Shown: positions 1 through 9,084, numbered from the stretch's first letter. The stretch is DNA of 64,000 bases from Streptomyces sp. NBC_01465 (GCF_036227325.1 NZ_CP109467.1:7874001-7938000), one strand, 5' to 3'. Notes: generated by a model not told the origin, from the sequence alone. Made by a program: numbers and translations.

Positions 1-612
1 ACGCAGCGCAGCCGTGAGGCCATGGTGGCCGCGGCCACCGACCTGCTGCTCGAACGCGGCCTCGACGGTGTGACCGTCGAGGGGATCGCGGAGCGCGCCG
101 GAGTCACCCGACGCACCTTCAGCCGGCACTTCCCCGGCAAGGAGGAGGCGATCCTCGGCGAGGTGGCCGAGACCGGACACCGCATCAACGACGCGCTCCG
201 CGGCCGGCCGGCCGACGAGTCGCCGCTCATGGCGTACTGGCAGGCGGTCTGCACCTGGCTCGCGGACGACTTCGGCGGTGAGGGTGCGGCCGCTCTGCCT
301 GACCGTCTCGAGCTGTTCCGCAGGATCGACAGGGAGCCCGCGCTCTTCGCCGCCTTCCAGCACCTGCGCATCGACGCGGAGGCCGAGTCCGTACGGATCA
401 TCGCCGACCGCCTCGGCGTCGACCCGGCCACCGACCCCCGTCCCGCGGTGACCGTGGGCACCGGGGCCGGCACCCTCACCGCCGTGCTGCGCGCCTGGTC
501 GCGCGGGACCGACCCCGATGCCCTCTCCGCCCTGGCGGAGCAGTACTTCGGAGCGCTCGCCGGGCTGCTGCCCGTCGGGAGCGCCGATCAGCACCACTCG
601 CAACACGAGTAA
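1..612 (+). CDS. TetR/AcrR family transcriptional regulator (5' end outside window)
   Basis: DNA-binding repressor of the TetR type. The helix-turn-helix is the N-terminal stretch beginning GVTVEGIAERAGVTRRTFSR and continuing HFPGKEEA, which is the usual TetR pattern of two helices plus the phenylalanine-rich recognition turn. The frame is open from the first base of the window (TQRSREAM...), and that run matches the residues normally just before the first TetR helix, so the true start is probably upstream and the ATG at 22 is internal. The C-terminal domain (from about residue 60) is the variable ligand-binding part and gives no ligand. It lies 30 bp upstream of an SDR, an alcohol dehydrogenase and an AcuI-like reductase on the same strand, so it probably controls them; this is inference from position. 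Confidence 0.88.
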   Translation, partial: TQRSREAMVAAATDLLLERGLDGVTVEGIAERAGVTRRTFSRHFPGKEEAILGEVAETGHRINDALRGRPADESPLMAYWQAVCTWLADDFGGEGAAALPDRLELFRRIDREPALFAAFQHLRIDAEAESVRIIADRLGVDPATDPRPAVTVGTGAGTLTAVLRAWSRGTDPDALSALAEQYFGALAGLLPVGSADQHHSQHE

Positions 613-642
613 CACCAGTAATTCCAGAAGGTCGTGAAGAAC

Positions 643-1401
643 ATGAGCACCACCCCCGAATTCGACGGCAAGGTCGCCCTCGTCACCGGCGCCGCTTCCG
701 GCATCGGTCTTTCCATCGCGGAGAAGCTCGCCGCGCGCGGAGCCGCCGTCGTCATCGCCGACTACAACGAGACCGGCGCGAAGGACACCGCCGACCGTCT
801 CGCGGCCTCCGGCGCCCGTACCGCCGCCGTCGCCCTCGACGTCACCGACGCCGCCTCCGTCGAGGCCGCCGTCCGCTTCACCGTCGAGACCTTCGGCGCC
901 CTCCACCTCGCCGTCAACAACGCCGGGATCGGCGGCCCTTCGCGGCCGACCGGCGAGTACGACATCGCCGACTGGGACCGCGTCGTCGCCACCAACCTCA
1001 GCGGCGTCTTCTACTCGCTGCGCCACGAACTGCCCGCGATCGTCGCCTCCGGCGGCGGCTCGGTCGTCAACATGGCCTCCATCCTCGGCACCAACGGCTT
1101 CGCGGGATCGCCCGCTTACGTCGCCGCCAAGCACGGCGTCGTCGGCCTCACGAAGACCGCCGCGCTGGAGTACGCCGCCCAGGGCGTACGCATCAACGCC
1201 GTCGGCCCGGGCTTCATCGAGACCCCGCTCCTCGCGGGCTCCGACGGAGTGGCCCACGACCACCTCGTCTCCCTCCACCCCCAGGGCCGCCTCGGCCTCC
1301 CGGACGAGGTCGCCGAGCTGACCCTGTTCCTGCTCTCCGAGAAGGCCTCGTTCATCCAGGGCAGCTACCACCTCGTCGACGGCGGCTACTCGGCCCGCTG
1401 A
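643..1401 (+). CDS. SDR family NAD(P)-dependent oxidoreductase
   Basis: Classical short-chain dehydrogenase of 252 aa. Visible motifs are the cofactor loop TGAASGIG near residues 15-22, the NNAG motif near residue 90, and the catalytic Ser with YxxxK (SPAYVAAKHG) near residue 155. It ends with the usual QGSYHLVDGGYSAR-type C-terminus of the family. The start is set at ATG 643 because AGAAGG (626-631) is well spaced from it, while the in-frame GTG at 634 would almost touch that site. It follows the TetR gene by 30 bp and precedes a zinc alcohol dehydrogenase by 47 bp, so the three probably form one transcript acting on a carbonyl/alcohol substrate. The substrate cannot be read from sequence. 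Confidence 0.9.
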   Translation: MSTTPEFDGKVALVTGAASGIGLSIAEKLAARGAAVVIADYNETGAKDTADRLAASGARTAAVALDVTDAASVEAAVRFTVETFGALHLAVNNAGIGGPSRPTGEYDIADWDRVVATNLSGVFYSLRHELPAIVASGGGSVVNMASILGTNGFAGSPAYVAAKHGVVGLTKTAALEYAAQGVRINAVGPGFIETPLLAGSDGVAHDHLVSLHPQGRLGLPDEVAELTLFLLSEKASFIQGSYHLVDGGYSAR

Positions 1402-1448
1402 CCGGCCGCCGCCCCGCCCCGCACCCGTACAAGGAGGTACGAAGCACC

Positions 1449-2489
1449 ATGAAGGCTCTGCAATACCGTCAGGTGGGCGCCGCCCCCGAGGTCGTCACCG
1501 TCCCCGACCCCGAACCGGGCCCCGGACAGGTCCTGTTGAAGGTCACCGCCGCAGGCGTCTGCCACTCCGACATCGCCGTGATGTCCTGGCCGGCCGAGGC
1601 GCTCCCCTTCCCGCTGCCCCTCACCCTCGGCCACGAGGGCGCCGGCACCGTCGCCGCCCTGGGCGCAGGTGTCACGGGCTTCGAGATCGGCGACCCGGTC
1701 GCCGTCTACGGCCCCTGGGGCTGCGGCAGCTGCGCCAAGTGCGCGGAGGGCAAGGAGAACTACTGCCTGCGCGCCGACGAGCTGGGCATCCGCCCGCCCG
1801 GACTCGGTGCGCCCGGCGCCATCGCCGAGTACATGATCGTCGACGACCCGCGCCACCTCGTCCCGCTGAACGGCCTCGACCCGGTCAAGAGCGTCCCGCT
1901 CACCGACGCCGGGCTCACCCCGTACCACGCGATCAAGCGCTCACTGCCCAAGCTGGTGCCCGGCTCCACCGCCGTCGTCATCGGCACCGGCGGACTCGGC
2001 CACGTCGCCGTCCAGCTGCTGCGCGCCATGACCTCCGCGCGCGTCGTCGCGCTCGACGTCACCGAGGAGAAGCTGGCCCTCGCCCGGAAGGTCGGCGCGC
2101 ACGAGACCGTGATCTCCGACGCCGACGCCGCGGCGAAGGTACGCGAACTGACCGGCGGACGCGGCGCCGAGGCGGTCTTCGACTTCGTCGGAGCCCCGCC
2201 CACCACCGCGATCGCGGGCGCCTGCGCCGCCGTCGAGGGCGATGTCACCATCGTCGGCATCGGCGGAGGCACGCTGCCCGTCGGCTTCGGTGTCCTGCCG
2301 TACGAAGTGTCCGTCACCGCTCCCTACTGGGGATCCAGGGCGGAGCTGACCGAGGTGCTCGACCTGGCGCGGGCCGGGGCGATCGACGTCCACGTCGAGA
2401 CGTACACGCTGGACGAGGCGCCTCTCGCGTACGAGAGACTGCACGCGGGGAAGATCAACGGCCGGGCCGTGATCCTTCCCAACGGCTGA
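1449..2489 (+). CDS. Zinc-dependent alcohol dehydrogenase (NAD(P)-dependent)
   Basis: Medium-chain dehydrogenase of 346 aa. The catalytic zinc site is seen as GVCHSD (Cys about 38) and GHEGAGTV (about 62-69). The structural zinc lobe is GCGSCAKCAEGKENYC with four cysteines (about 92-107), and the Rossmann loop is GTGGLGHVAV (about 176-185). The start has a strong AAGGAGG at 1431-1437, 11 bp before the ATG. The gene sits between an SDR and a quinone-oxidoreductase-like gene, which suggests a short alcohol/aldehyde pathway under the TetR gene upstream. The exact alcohol is unknown. Confidence 0.92.
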   Translation: MKALQYRQVGAAPEVVTVPDPEPGPGQVLLKVTAAGVCHSDIAVMSWPAEALPFPLPLTLGHEGAGTVAALGAGVTGFEIGDPVAVYGPWGCGSCAKCAEGKENYCLRADELGIRPPGLGAPGAIAEYMIVDDPRHLVPLNGLDPVKSVPLTDAGLTPYHAIKRSLPKLVPGSTAVVIGTGGLGHVAVQLLRAMTSARVVALDVTEEKLALARKVGAHETVISDADAAAKVRELTGGRGAEAVFDFVGAPPTTAIAGACAAVEGDVTIVGIGGGTLPVGFGVLPYEVSVTAPYWGSRAELTEVLDLARAGAIDVHVETYTLDEAPLAYERLHAGKINGRAVILPNG

Positions 2490-2519
2490 GACCGCACGTC
2501 GAATCGAGGAGAGCGAACC

Positions 2520-3506
2520 ATGTCATTCCGTGCCATCCGCATCGTCAGTGACGAGGCCGGCCGCCGCGCCGGGACGGTGACCCTCGACGAGAACGATCTG
2601 CACGAGGGCGATGTGACCGTCGCGGTGGACTACTCCACCGTCAACTACAAGGACGGTCTCGCGCTCGCCGACAAGGGCATCGTGCGCAGCTACCCGCTGG
2701 TCCCCGGCATCGACTTCGCCGGCACCGTCGAGTCTTCCACGCACGCCCGGTTCGCCCCCGGCGACAAGGTCGTCCTCAACGGCTACGGAGTCGGGGAGAG
2801 CCACGACGGCGGCCTCGCCCAGAAGGCCAGGGTCAGCGGCGACTGGCTGGTCCCGCTGCCCGCCGGGCTCACCACCCGGCAGGCGGCGGCCATCGGCACC
2901 GCCGGATACACCGCCATGCTCAGCGTCCTCGCCCTGGAGGACGCCGGGGTGACCCCGGAGAGCGGAGGCATCCTGGTCACCGGCGCGGCGGGCGGCGTCG
3001 GCTCGGTCGCCGTCGCGCTCCTGGCCCAGCTCGGTCACCGGGTGCTCGCCTCCACCGGCCGCCCCGAGACCGCCGACTATCTGCGGGCCCTGGGCGCGGC
3101 CGAGATCATCGACCGTACGACCCTCTCCGAGCCGAGCCGCCGCCCGCTCGCCTCCGAGCGCTGGGCGGGGGCCGTCGACACGGTCGGCAGCCACACCCTG
3201 GTCAACGCGCTGGCCGCCACCCGCTACGGCGGCACGGTCACCACCTGCGGTCTCGCCCAGGGGGTCGAACTGCCCGGCACCGTACTGCCGTTCATCCTGC
3301 GCGGTGTCACGCTGGCGGGCATCGACTCCGTCCACGCGCCGATGGAGCGCCGCATCAGGGCGTACGACCGTCTCGCGCGCGACCTGGACCTGGAGAAGCT
3401 GGAATCGATGACGACGGTCGTCGGTCTCGACGAGGTGCCGGCTGTCGCGGACCGCATCCTCGCCGGGCAGGTGCGCGGCCGCACGGTGGTGGACGTCAAC
3501 GCCTGA
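2520..3506 (+). CDS. MDR-family oxidoreductase, YhdH/AcuI-like (acrylyl-CoA reductase type)
   Basis: Medium-chain reductase of 328 aa without zinc-binding cysteines. The stretch VDYSTVNYKDGLAL followed by VPGIDFAGTV is the hallmark of the YhdH/YhfP/AcuI branch, whose characterised members reduce acrylyl-CoA with NADPH. The nucleotide-binding loop is VTGAAGGVGSVAV near residue 155. GGAG-containing sequence at 2507-2512 precedes the ATG by a normal distance. It is the last gene of the TetR-SDR-ADH run and is followed by a convergent gene 10 bp away. Substrate assignment beyond the branch is inference. Confidence 0.88.
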   Translation: MSFRAIRIVSDEAGRRAGTVTLDENDLHEGDVTVAVDYSTVNYKDGLALADKGIVRSYPLVPGIDFAGTVESSTHARFAPGDKVVLNGYGVGESHDGGLAQKARVSGDWLVPLPAGLTTRQAAAIGTAGYTAMLSVLALEDAGVTPESGGILVTGAAGGVGSVAVALLAQLGHRVLASTGRPETADYLRALGAAEIIDRTTLSEPSRRPLASERWAGAVDTVGSHTLVNALAATRYGGTVTTCGLAQGVELPGTVLPFILRGVTLAGIDSVHAPMERRIRAYDRLARDLDLEKLESMTTVVGLDEVPAVADRILAGQVRGRTVVDVNA

Positions 3507-3516
3507 CGCGGCGGGT

Positions 3517-5394
3517 TCAGCTCGCGGCCAGGACGATGACGCTGTCGCCCGCGCTGAGGGTGAGCCGCTGCTGCTTGTCGGGGTTGAGGCGCGTACCGGA
3601 TTCTCCGGACTGGCGCCGGAAGCCGATCGCCGCGTGGCCTTGGCGCCTGGCCGACTCCACGACCGTGTAGAAGGCGATCTCCCGGTCGAGGACGACATAG
3701 TCCTCCGCCGGCTTGAGATGGATTTCGCTGCCGTCGGCGCGGAACAGGTCGTCGAAGACCCGGGCCAGTTCCCGGTTCTCGGCGACCTGCGTCATCAGCA
3801 GACTGATCAGTTTGCCGCTCACGATGAAGTCGTTGTCCTCGCTGACCGGGGCGAGGGCACGATTGCGGTCGTCGGTGAGCTCGGCGACCACCGGCAGGTC
3901 GCGTCCCACGGCGGTCTCCATGTCGCGCAGGTGCAGCAGGGTGACGAGCGTGCGGCTGTCCGCCTTGCGGCCCGACTCCTCGTCGTCCTCGCTCAGCACG
4001 ACGATGTGGTCGTACGCGCCGATGTCCAGGCTGCGCAGCAACTCCCGCTCGGTGACGTCGCCTTCCTGGAAGGACACCTTGAGGCGCTCCGCCGAGGTGC
4101 CCGGGGCCTCGGCCTGTTCGTACATCGCCGAGTCCCCGGCGACGACGACCAGGACCGAGCCGTCGGCCACGTAGTCGTACAACTGGGTGATGACCGCGGT
4201 CGCCCGCCGGTTCCAGCCGAGCATCAGGATCCGCTCGGGCTGCTGCTCGCGCGCCTTCGGCTCGACGATGGCGGCCTCGTCGACCGGGTGGTCCCGGCCG
4301 GAGACGACGACGGTGTCGTCGTCGCGGGAGATGGCGATGATCCGGTCGCCCTCGCGCACGGGGGCGGCCGAGGGCGGGTTGAGGGCGAGCGAGCCGTCGG
4401 CGCGGAGCAGCCCGATCACCGACGACGTGTCGTACGCGAGGAGCGCGTCGCCGAAGGTCCTGCCGACCAGCGCGGGCTCGGTGAGCATGTAGAACTCGTC
4501 GCCCGCGTAGTTGAGCAGGTCCATGTAGACGAGCGAGAGGCCCGGCTGACGGCAGGTCTGCACGATCAGGCGTGCCGCGGTGTCGTCGACGCTCAGGACA
4601 CAGGCCCCCGATCCGGCGGCGAGCCGGGCCGCTTCCCGGTTGCGCCCGTCCTGTACGGCGGCGACGAAGTGGTGCGGACGCTCGCGGGTCCTGGTGCGGG
4701 GGCTCCTGGTCAGCGCGAGCAGCGTCTTGACGATCTCCGCGTCACCGTCCTCGCCGCCCGGCGTCAGGACGATCACCGACCGGGCGCTGTGCGGGCTGAC
4801 CCGGTCGATGTCCGACGGGTCGGTCGGGGTGCCGGTGCGGCAGATGACCCGGGTGGAACCGGTCCTGCCCACCCGGGCGTGGATCTCGTCCTCCATGGCG
4901 ATCTTGTCCTTCTCGGCGAGGATCGCGACGGTCGAACGGCGCTGGTTGGAGTTGGCCTCGATCAGTTCGGAGACGATCGGGAAGATCTGCTCCGACCAGC
5001 CGAGGAGCACGGTGTGCTCCTCTTCGAGGACCACCGATCTGCCGCGGCGCAGGTCCATGATCTTGCGGTTGACGCCCGCGGCGATCAGCCCGACCAGGGT
5101 GGAGGCGAAGAACAGCCCGACCAGGGCCAGCAGAACCGACAGCAGGACGAAGGCCGGTGTGCCGACCGCGCCGCCCAGCTTGAAGGTCGATCCGACGGTG
5201 CGCCAGATCTGGAGGAGCTGGTTGTGCACCGTGGTCGGTGTGTGGACGTCGGCCCACACCAGCAGGGCGCTCGTGGGGATCACGATGGCCAGACTGATCG
5301 CCGAGAGCCAGCCGATCAGGGCCGGTGTGCCGCGGGACATCGTGTTGTCGAACCAGTACCGAAGACGTGGACTGACGGTCTGTTGGCGGGCCAT
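3517..5394 (-). CDS. CASTOR/POLLUX-related putative ion channel with two RCK/TrkA-like domains
   Basis: Predicted membrane ion channel of 625 aa. Two hydrophobic helices lie near residues 20-43 and 77-106, in the order expected for the family, followed by cytoplasmic nucleotide-binding folds. The first begins HTVLLGWSEQIFPIV (about residue 125) and the second RILMLGWNRRATAVI (about 385). GDVTERELLRSLDIGAYDHIVVL-type TrkA_N features follow the second; a TrkA_C-like tail is last. The start at 5394 is preferred over one 63 bp upstream because GGAGGTG (4-10 bases beyond 5400) sits nine bases from it. It stands alone, convergent with the reductase operon. Cation selectivity cannot be judged from sequence. 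Confidence 0.85.
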   Translation of the reverse strand: MARQQTVSPRLRYWFDNTMSRGTPALIGWLSAISLAIVIPTSALLVWADVHTPTTVHNQLLQIWRTVGSTFKLGGAVGTPAFVLLSVLLALVGLFFASTLVGLIAAGVNRKIMDLRRGRSVVLEEEHTVLLGWSEQIFPIVSELIEANSNQRRSTVAILAEKDKIAMEDEIHARVGRTGSTRVICRTGTPTDPSDIDRVSPHSARSVIVLTPGGEDGDAEIVKTLLALTRSPRTRTRERPHHFVAAVQDGRNREAARLAAGSGACVLSVDDTAARLIVQTCRQPGLSLVYMDLLNYAGDEFYMLTEPALVGRTFGDALLAYDTSSVIGLLRADGSLALNPPSAAPVREGDRIIAISRDDDTVVVSGRDHPVDEAAIVEPKAREQQPERILMLGWNRRATAVITQLYDYVADGSVLVVVAGDSAMYEQAEAPGTSAERLKVSFQEGDVTERELLRSLDIGAYDHIVVLSEDDEESGRKADSRTLVTLLHLRDMETAVGRDLPVVAELTDDRNRALAPVSEDNDFIVSGKLISLLMTQVAENRELARVFDDLFRADGSEIHLKPAEDYVVLDREIAFYTVVESARRQGHAAIGFRRQSGESGTRLNPDKQQRLTLSAGDSVIVLAAS

Positions 5395-5519
5395 GCCGCA
5401 CGTCACCTCCAGAGGGCTGCGGGACGCGGACGTCCCGCGCCCTCGGCCCTTGATCATTCACTGGAGGCGGGCCGGTCGCGGCGGTAGGCGGTGGCGTGGC
5501 GGGGCATATGGCCCCACGG

Positions 5520-6449
5520 TTACCCCTTCGTGGCGAGCGGCGGCGGCAGTTCGTCCGCGTACGGCGGCTCGGCGCCGGCACGCGAGCAGGTGACGGCGGC
5601 GGCGCGGGCGGCGAAGCCGAGCACCTCGGACCAGCCGTCGTCGTCCAGGGCTGCCAGGGCGCCGGGCGCCAGCAGACCGCGCCGGTCGAGCGCGTGCAGC
5701 AGGGCCGCGTTGACGGTGTCTCCGGCGCCGATCGTGTCGACGACCTCGACCTTCTCGCCGGGTACGGAGATCTCGGCGCCGCCCTGGGTGAAGACGGTGA
5801 GCCCGTCCCCGCCCCGGGTGACCACGACCGCGGCGGGCCCGGCGGCCAGCCACCCCGGGACGTCGGCCCCGAGCCACTCGGCGTCCTCCTCGCTGAGCTT
5901 GAGGAGGGAGACGTGACGGAGCCAGCTGCGGAACCGGGCCCGGTAGGCGTCCGCGTCCGGGATCAGCCCGGCCCGGATGTTGGGGTCGAGCGCGATGAAC
6001 ACCCCGCGCGCGGCCTCCCGCCGCATCAGCTCCTCGTACGCGCTCGCCCCCGGCTCGAGCACCAGCGAGCAGGTGCCGAGCGACAGCGCCCTTGTCCGGT
6101 CGGGCAGTTGACCGGGCACCTCGAAGAGCCGGTCCGCGCTGCCTTCGACGTAGAAGCCGTACGAGGCCGAGCCGCCCGCGTCGAGCGACGCGACGGCGAG
6201 CGTGGTCGGCTCGGGCCCGCGCTGCACGAGCTCCGTGTCGACCTTCTCCTCCGCCAGCCGTGCGACCAGAGACCCGCCGAAGGCATCGGTGGAGACGCGC
6301 GAACAGAAGGAGACGTCCGCCCCGAGCCGCCCGAGTGCGACGGCGGTGTTGTACGGGCCGCCGCCGCGCGCGGGCAGCAGCGGTGCCAGCACGTCACCAC
6401 GGGCCTGCGGCACCAGGTCGATCAGAGCCTCACCGGCGACGACGATCAC
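5520..6449 (-). CDS. PfkB-family carbohydrate kinase (probable fructokinase)
   Basis: Sugar kinase of 309 aa that phosphorylates a monosaccharide with ATP. The N-terminus VIVVAGEALIDLVP is the fructokinase-type variant of the family, the substrate-binding GGGPYNTAVALGRLGADV follows, and the C-terminal signature DTIGAGDTVNAALL carries the catalytic Asp. The GTG at 6449 is chosen because AAAGGA lies 6-7 bases upstream; an ATG 30 bp further out has no ribosome site. The next gene upstream on the same strand is the truncated LacY-type permease, so kinase and permease probably once formed a sucrose or fructoside operon. The kinase itself shows no lesion, although its upstream partners are broken. 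Confidence 0.9.
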   Translation of the reverse strand: MIVVAGEALIDLVPQARGDVLAPLLPARGGGPYNTAVALGRLGADVSFCSRVSTDAFGGSLVARLAEEKVDTELVQRGPEPTTLAVASLDAGGSASYGFYVEGSADRLFEVPGQLPDRTRALSLGTCSLVLEPGASAYEELMRREAARGVFIALDPNIRAGLIPDADAYRARFRSWLRHVSLLKLSEEDAEWLGADVPGWLAAGPAAVVVTRGGDGLTVFTQGGAEISVPGEKVEVVDTIGAGDTVNAALLHALDRRGLLAPGALAALDDDGWSEVLGFAARAAAVTCSRAGAEPPYADELPPPLATKG

Positions 6450-6520
6450 AGGGTTTTCCTTTCGGAGGTACGGCGGCACGGCCGGAGCCTACGAGCTCCG
6501 GCCGCGGTGGACCAGCGCGG

Positions 6521-7064
6521 TCAGACGTTCAGGGGCACCCGGGCGGGCTGCGGGTCCGGAACGGGCAGTGTGCCGGTCAGGACCTTGGTGTCGGAGCGGA
6601 GGGTGAAGACCGAGACGAAGGTGAAGAGGGCCACGAAAAGCGACATGATCACATAGGTGTGGGGGTAGCCGATCCGGTCGTAACCGACGCCCGCCAGCGG
6701 GGAGATGACCGCCGCGCCGATCTGCGTCGCCAGCTGGAAGCCGACCAGATAGATGGAGGACGACAGCCGGGACTCGAAGTGGCCGTTGATGTACTTGAAG
6801 ACGGCGATCAGCATGATCGGCAGCTCTGCCGCGTGCAGCAGCTTGACCGCGGATATCGCGGCCGGGTCGGTGACCAGCCCGGAGAGGAGGATCCGGGTCG
6901 CCATGATGCAGCCGGAGACGAGCAGGGACTTCTTCGCGCCGAGCCGGTTGACCAGGAAGGGCGCGAGCGCCATGCCGCCCGCCTCCAGGAAGAGCTGGAC
7001 GGAGTTGAGGTCGCTGAACATCCGGTTGCCGTTGGCGGTGGTGGAGAAGAGCGAGGCGAAGCGG
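6521..7064 (-). pseudogene. C-terminal half of a LacY/CscB-type oligosaccharide:H+ symporter (MFS), 5' part lost
   Basis: The readable protein starts around FASLFSTTANGNRMF and runs about 180 residues. It matches the second half of LacY closely by eye: AVFKYINGHFESR corresponds to LacY CFKYITSQFEVR, followed by SSIYLVGF and SVFTLRSD. About 230 N-terminal residues, roughly six membrane helices, are missing. Homology stops near 7064, where the TnpB element begins, so the fragment cannot transport. It precedes the fructokinase gene by about 70 bp, as in sucrose permease-fructokinase operons. An in-frame ATG at 7021 could give a 166-aa product, but I regard it as a remnant. Confidence 0.82.
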
Positions 7065-7175
7065 CAGCTCCCTGCGGAGGGAGGATACGGACCTACATCC
7101 CTGTTGTCTCGGGTTTATGTATAGAGGTCGGAAAGATTGTGGTGCGCGGGGGTGTTGGTCGTAGCGTCGGCCGTG

Positions 7176-8333
7176 ATGAAGCTGGTGGTGCGGGTGAAGC
7201 TGCTGCCGTCGCCCGTACAGGCCACGGCACTTGAGGCGACCCTGCACGCCTGCAACCGGGCCGCGAACCATGTCTCCAGGGTGGCGTTCGAGCGGGGTAT
7301 CAAGGACCGCAACGGTCTGCAGAGACTCCTGTACACGGACGTGAAGAGCACCTTCGGGTTGTCCGCGCAGCCCACGGTACGGGCGATCAAGAAGGTCGCC
7401 GACGCCTACACCACCCTGACCGCGCAGGCCAGGAATGGTCTGCTGGGCAAGCCCACCTCCCAGCGGTACAGGGCGGCCATGTCCCACCCGATTGCCTTCC
7501 GTCCGGAGGCGGCGCAACCGTTTGATGATCGGTGTTTGTCGTGGCAGCACGACGCGCGGACGGTCTCGATCTGGACCGTGCACGGCCGGATGAGAGGCGT
7601 CGCCTACACCGGCTCCGCCGACCAGTTGAAGGTGCTGGACCAGTACCGTAAGGGCGAGTCTGACCTGGTGTACGAGGGCGGGAAGTGGTTCCTGATCGCG
7701 ACCTGCGATGTCTCCGACCCCGAGGTGTCTGAGCCGGTGGACTTCATCGGAGTGGATCGCGGGATCGTGAACCTGGCCACCACCTCCGACGGCACCAATT
7801 ACCAGGGCCGAGGCCTGCGCCGCTACCGCAACTGGTGCGCTCGCAAGCGGGCCGAGCTGCAGAAGAAGCAGACCCGCTCGGCCAAACGCCGCCTCGCCCG
7901 GCGGGCGAAGAAGGAGCAGCGCCATGCCACCCACCTGAACCACAAAATAGCCAAGGAGATCGTGTCGGTCGCCCAACGCACCGGTCGCGGGATTGCCGTC
8001 GAGCAGTTGGACGGCTTCCGGGACCGGGTACGGCTTCGACGTGACCAGCGCGGCACGCTCTCCTCCTGGCCCTTCCACCAGCTTGAACAACACCTCGCCT
8101 ACAAGGCACGCCAGGCCGGGGTCGCGTTTGTGGAAGTGGATCCGGCCTACACCTCGCAGCGCTGTCCGCGCTGCGGACATACCGAGAAGGCCAACCGGCC
8201 GACCCGGGATGAGTTCCGTTGTCGTCGGTGCGGTCTCGCTGGACCAGCCGACGTCGTCGCCGGGGTCAACGTGCGCAACCGCGCACGCTCGGCGTGGGCA
8301 TTCGTCACCATGCCCGTCCCCAGCACAGCGTAG
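7176..8333 (+). CDS. tnpB: RNA-guided endonuclease TnpB (IS200/IS605 family, OrfB)
   Basis: Protein of 385 aa with the OrfB/TnpB architecture. An N-terminal helical part is followed by a split RuvC-like nuclease and a zinc ribbon. The three catalytic acidic residues appear intact: D194 in IGVDRGIVNLA, E276 in GIAVEQLDG, and D359 in GPADVVAGVN. The zinc ribbon is C330-PR-C333 and C349-RR-C352. The ATG at 7176 is chosen because MKLVVRVKLLPSP is a usual TnpB beginning; an in-frame upstream extension is atypical. Characterised TnpB proteins cut DNA guided by an RNA from the element's 3' end, and the sequence after this gene fits such an RNA. No damage is seen, so it may be active. Confidence 0.93.
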   Translation: MKLVVRVKLLPSPVQATALEATLHACNRAANHVSRVAFERGIKDRNGLQRLLYTDVKSTFGLSAQPTVRAIKKVADAYTTLTAQARNGLLGKPTSQRYRAAMSHPIAFRPEAAQPFDDRCLSWQHDARTVSIWTVHGRMRGVAYTGSADQLKVLDQYRKGESDLVYEGGKWFLIATCDVSDPEVSEPVDFIGVDRGIVNLATTSDGTNYQGRGLRRYRNWCARKRAELQKKQTRSAKRRLARRAKKEQRHATHLNHKIAKEIVSVAQRTGRGIAVEQLDGFRDRVRLRRDQRGTLSSWPFHQLEQHLAYKARQAGVAFVEVDPAYTSQRCPRCGHTEKANRPTRDEFRCRRCGLAGPADVVAGVNVRNRARSAWAFVTMPVPSTA

Positions 8334-8460
8334 CCACGCAAGGTCGGGGAGATGCGACCCGTGACCGCCCCCTCGTAGCGGGCAGTCGGGAGCGCGACAA
8401 GGCGTGAACCACCGAGATCCCAAGCCCGGTCCGTTCACGGCCAAGAAGGTGACCTGTTGA
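8280..8460 (+). ncRNA. Candidate omega (reRNA) guide scaffold of the TnpB element
   Basis: The 3' end of tnpB and the next 127 bases are rich in short complementary arms, for example GTGAAC and GTTCAC enclosing about 23 bases shortly before the right boundary. Known omega RNAs overlap the tnpB 3' end, run to the right end of the element and use the flanking DNA as guide. If the right end is near 8457, the guide would begin at CTCCTGCGGAAG and target the ABC-permease remnant sequence. This is inferred from position and family behaviour; no RNA evidence is available. Confidence 0.4.
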
Positions 8461-9084
8461 CTCCTGCGGAAGTGATGCCCTCACGGAGAGGGCGCTGGCC
8501 GATGGCGAAGACGGCGATGGCGGGGATCATGGAGAGCACGACTCCGGCAAGGACCACGGAGATGGAACACGTGCCGAGATTGCCCTGGAGGGAGACCAGG
8601 CCGAGCGGCAGCGTGAAGTTCTGGGGCGAGGTCTCCAAGACCAACGGCCGGAAGAACTCGTTCCAGTGGTAGTTGAAGGCGAGTACGCCGATGCTGGACA
8701 GGCCGGGGCGGCGAGCGGTGCGTACACCGAGCGGAAGACCAGCCAAGGACCCGCGCCGTCGATCATCGCGACCTCCCCGAGGTCCTTGGGCATGCCGAGG
8801 AAGTACTGGCACATCTGGAACGTGCCGAAAGCGGTCGGGAACGCCGGGACGATCAGTCCGAGCAGGGTGTCGGTGAGGCCCATCGACTTGAGAACGAGGA
8901 AGACCGGCGCGATCGTGACCTGCAGCGGCACCGTCATGGTCGCCAGGACCAGGCCGAACAGCGGCTTCTTGAAGCAGAATTCGAGGCGGGCGAAGGCTTA
9001 GCCGGCAAGACCGGCTGTGATCATCTGGCCGGTGGCGGTCAGTGCGGCCACCAGGGTCGAGTTGAGGGCCAGGAGACACGCGCG
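8461..9084 (-). pseudogene. Carbohydrate ABC transporter permease (MalG type), broken by a nonsense codon and a frameshift
   Basis: Reading on the minus strand, LNSTLVAALTATGQMITAGLAG is followed by TAA (9000-8998) where the family has Tyr. The frame then continues AFARLEFCFKKPLFG and TMTVPLQVTIAPVFL, and passes the EAA loop LGEVAMIDGAGPWLVF. At about 8700 one C appears to be missing, and the protein resumes in another frame as SSIGVLAFNYHWNEFF and FAIGQRPLREGITSAG. The TAA looks like a one-base change from TAC. The first membrane segment (about 80 residues) is absent and the last few residues abut the TnpB element. It was once the second permease of a sugar ABC importer; it is now dead. Confidence 0.8.

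Larger units (their letters stand above)
7065..8460 (+). mobile_element. IS200/IS605-superfamily element with tnpB only (IS1341-like)
   Basis: The left limit is where the LacY-like reading frame breaks (about 7064) and the right limit is where the ABC-permease frame resumes (about 8461). Between them are a tnpB gene and a structured 3' tail; no Y1 transposase tnpA is visible, so the element resembles stand-alone IS1341-type elements that would need TnpA in trans. Exact ends are uncertain because such elements lack terminal inverted repeats. The genes flanking the two sides are different, so this is not a simple insertion into one gene. Confidence 0.6.

Noticed and set aside
7065..8460. TnpB element as the sole cause of permease inactivation
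   Set aside because: Flanks are two different genes on its sides, so deletion or rearrangement is also needed.
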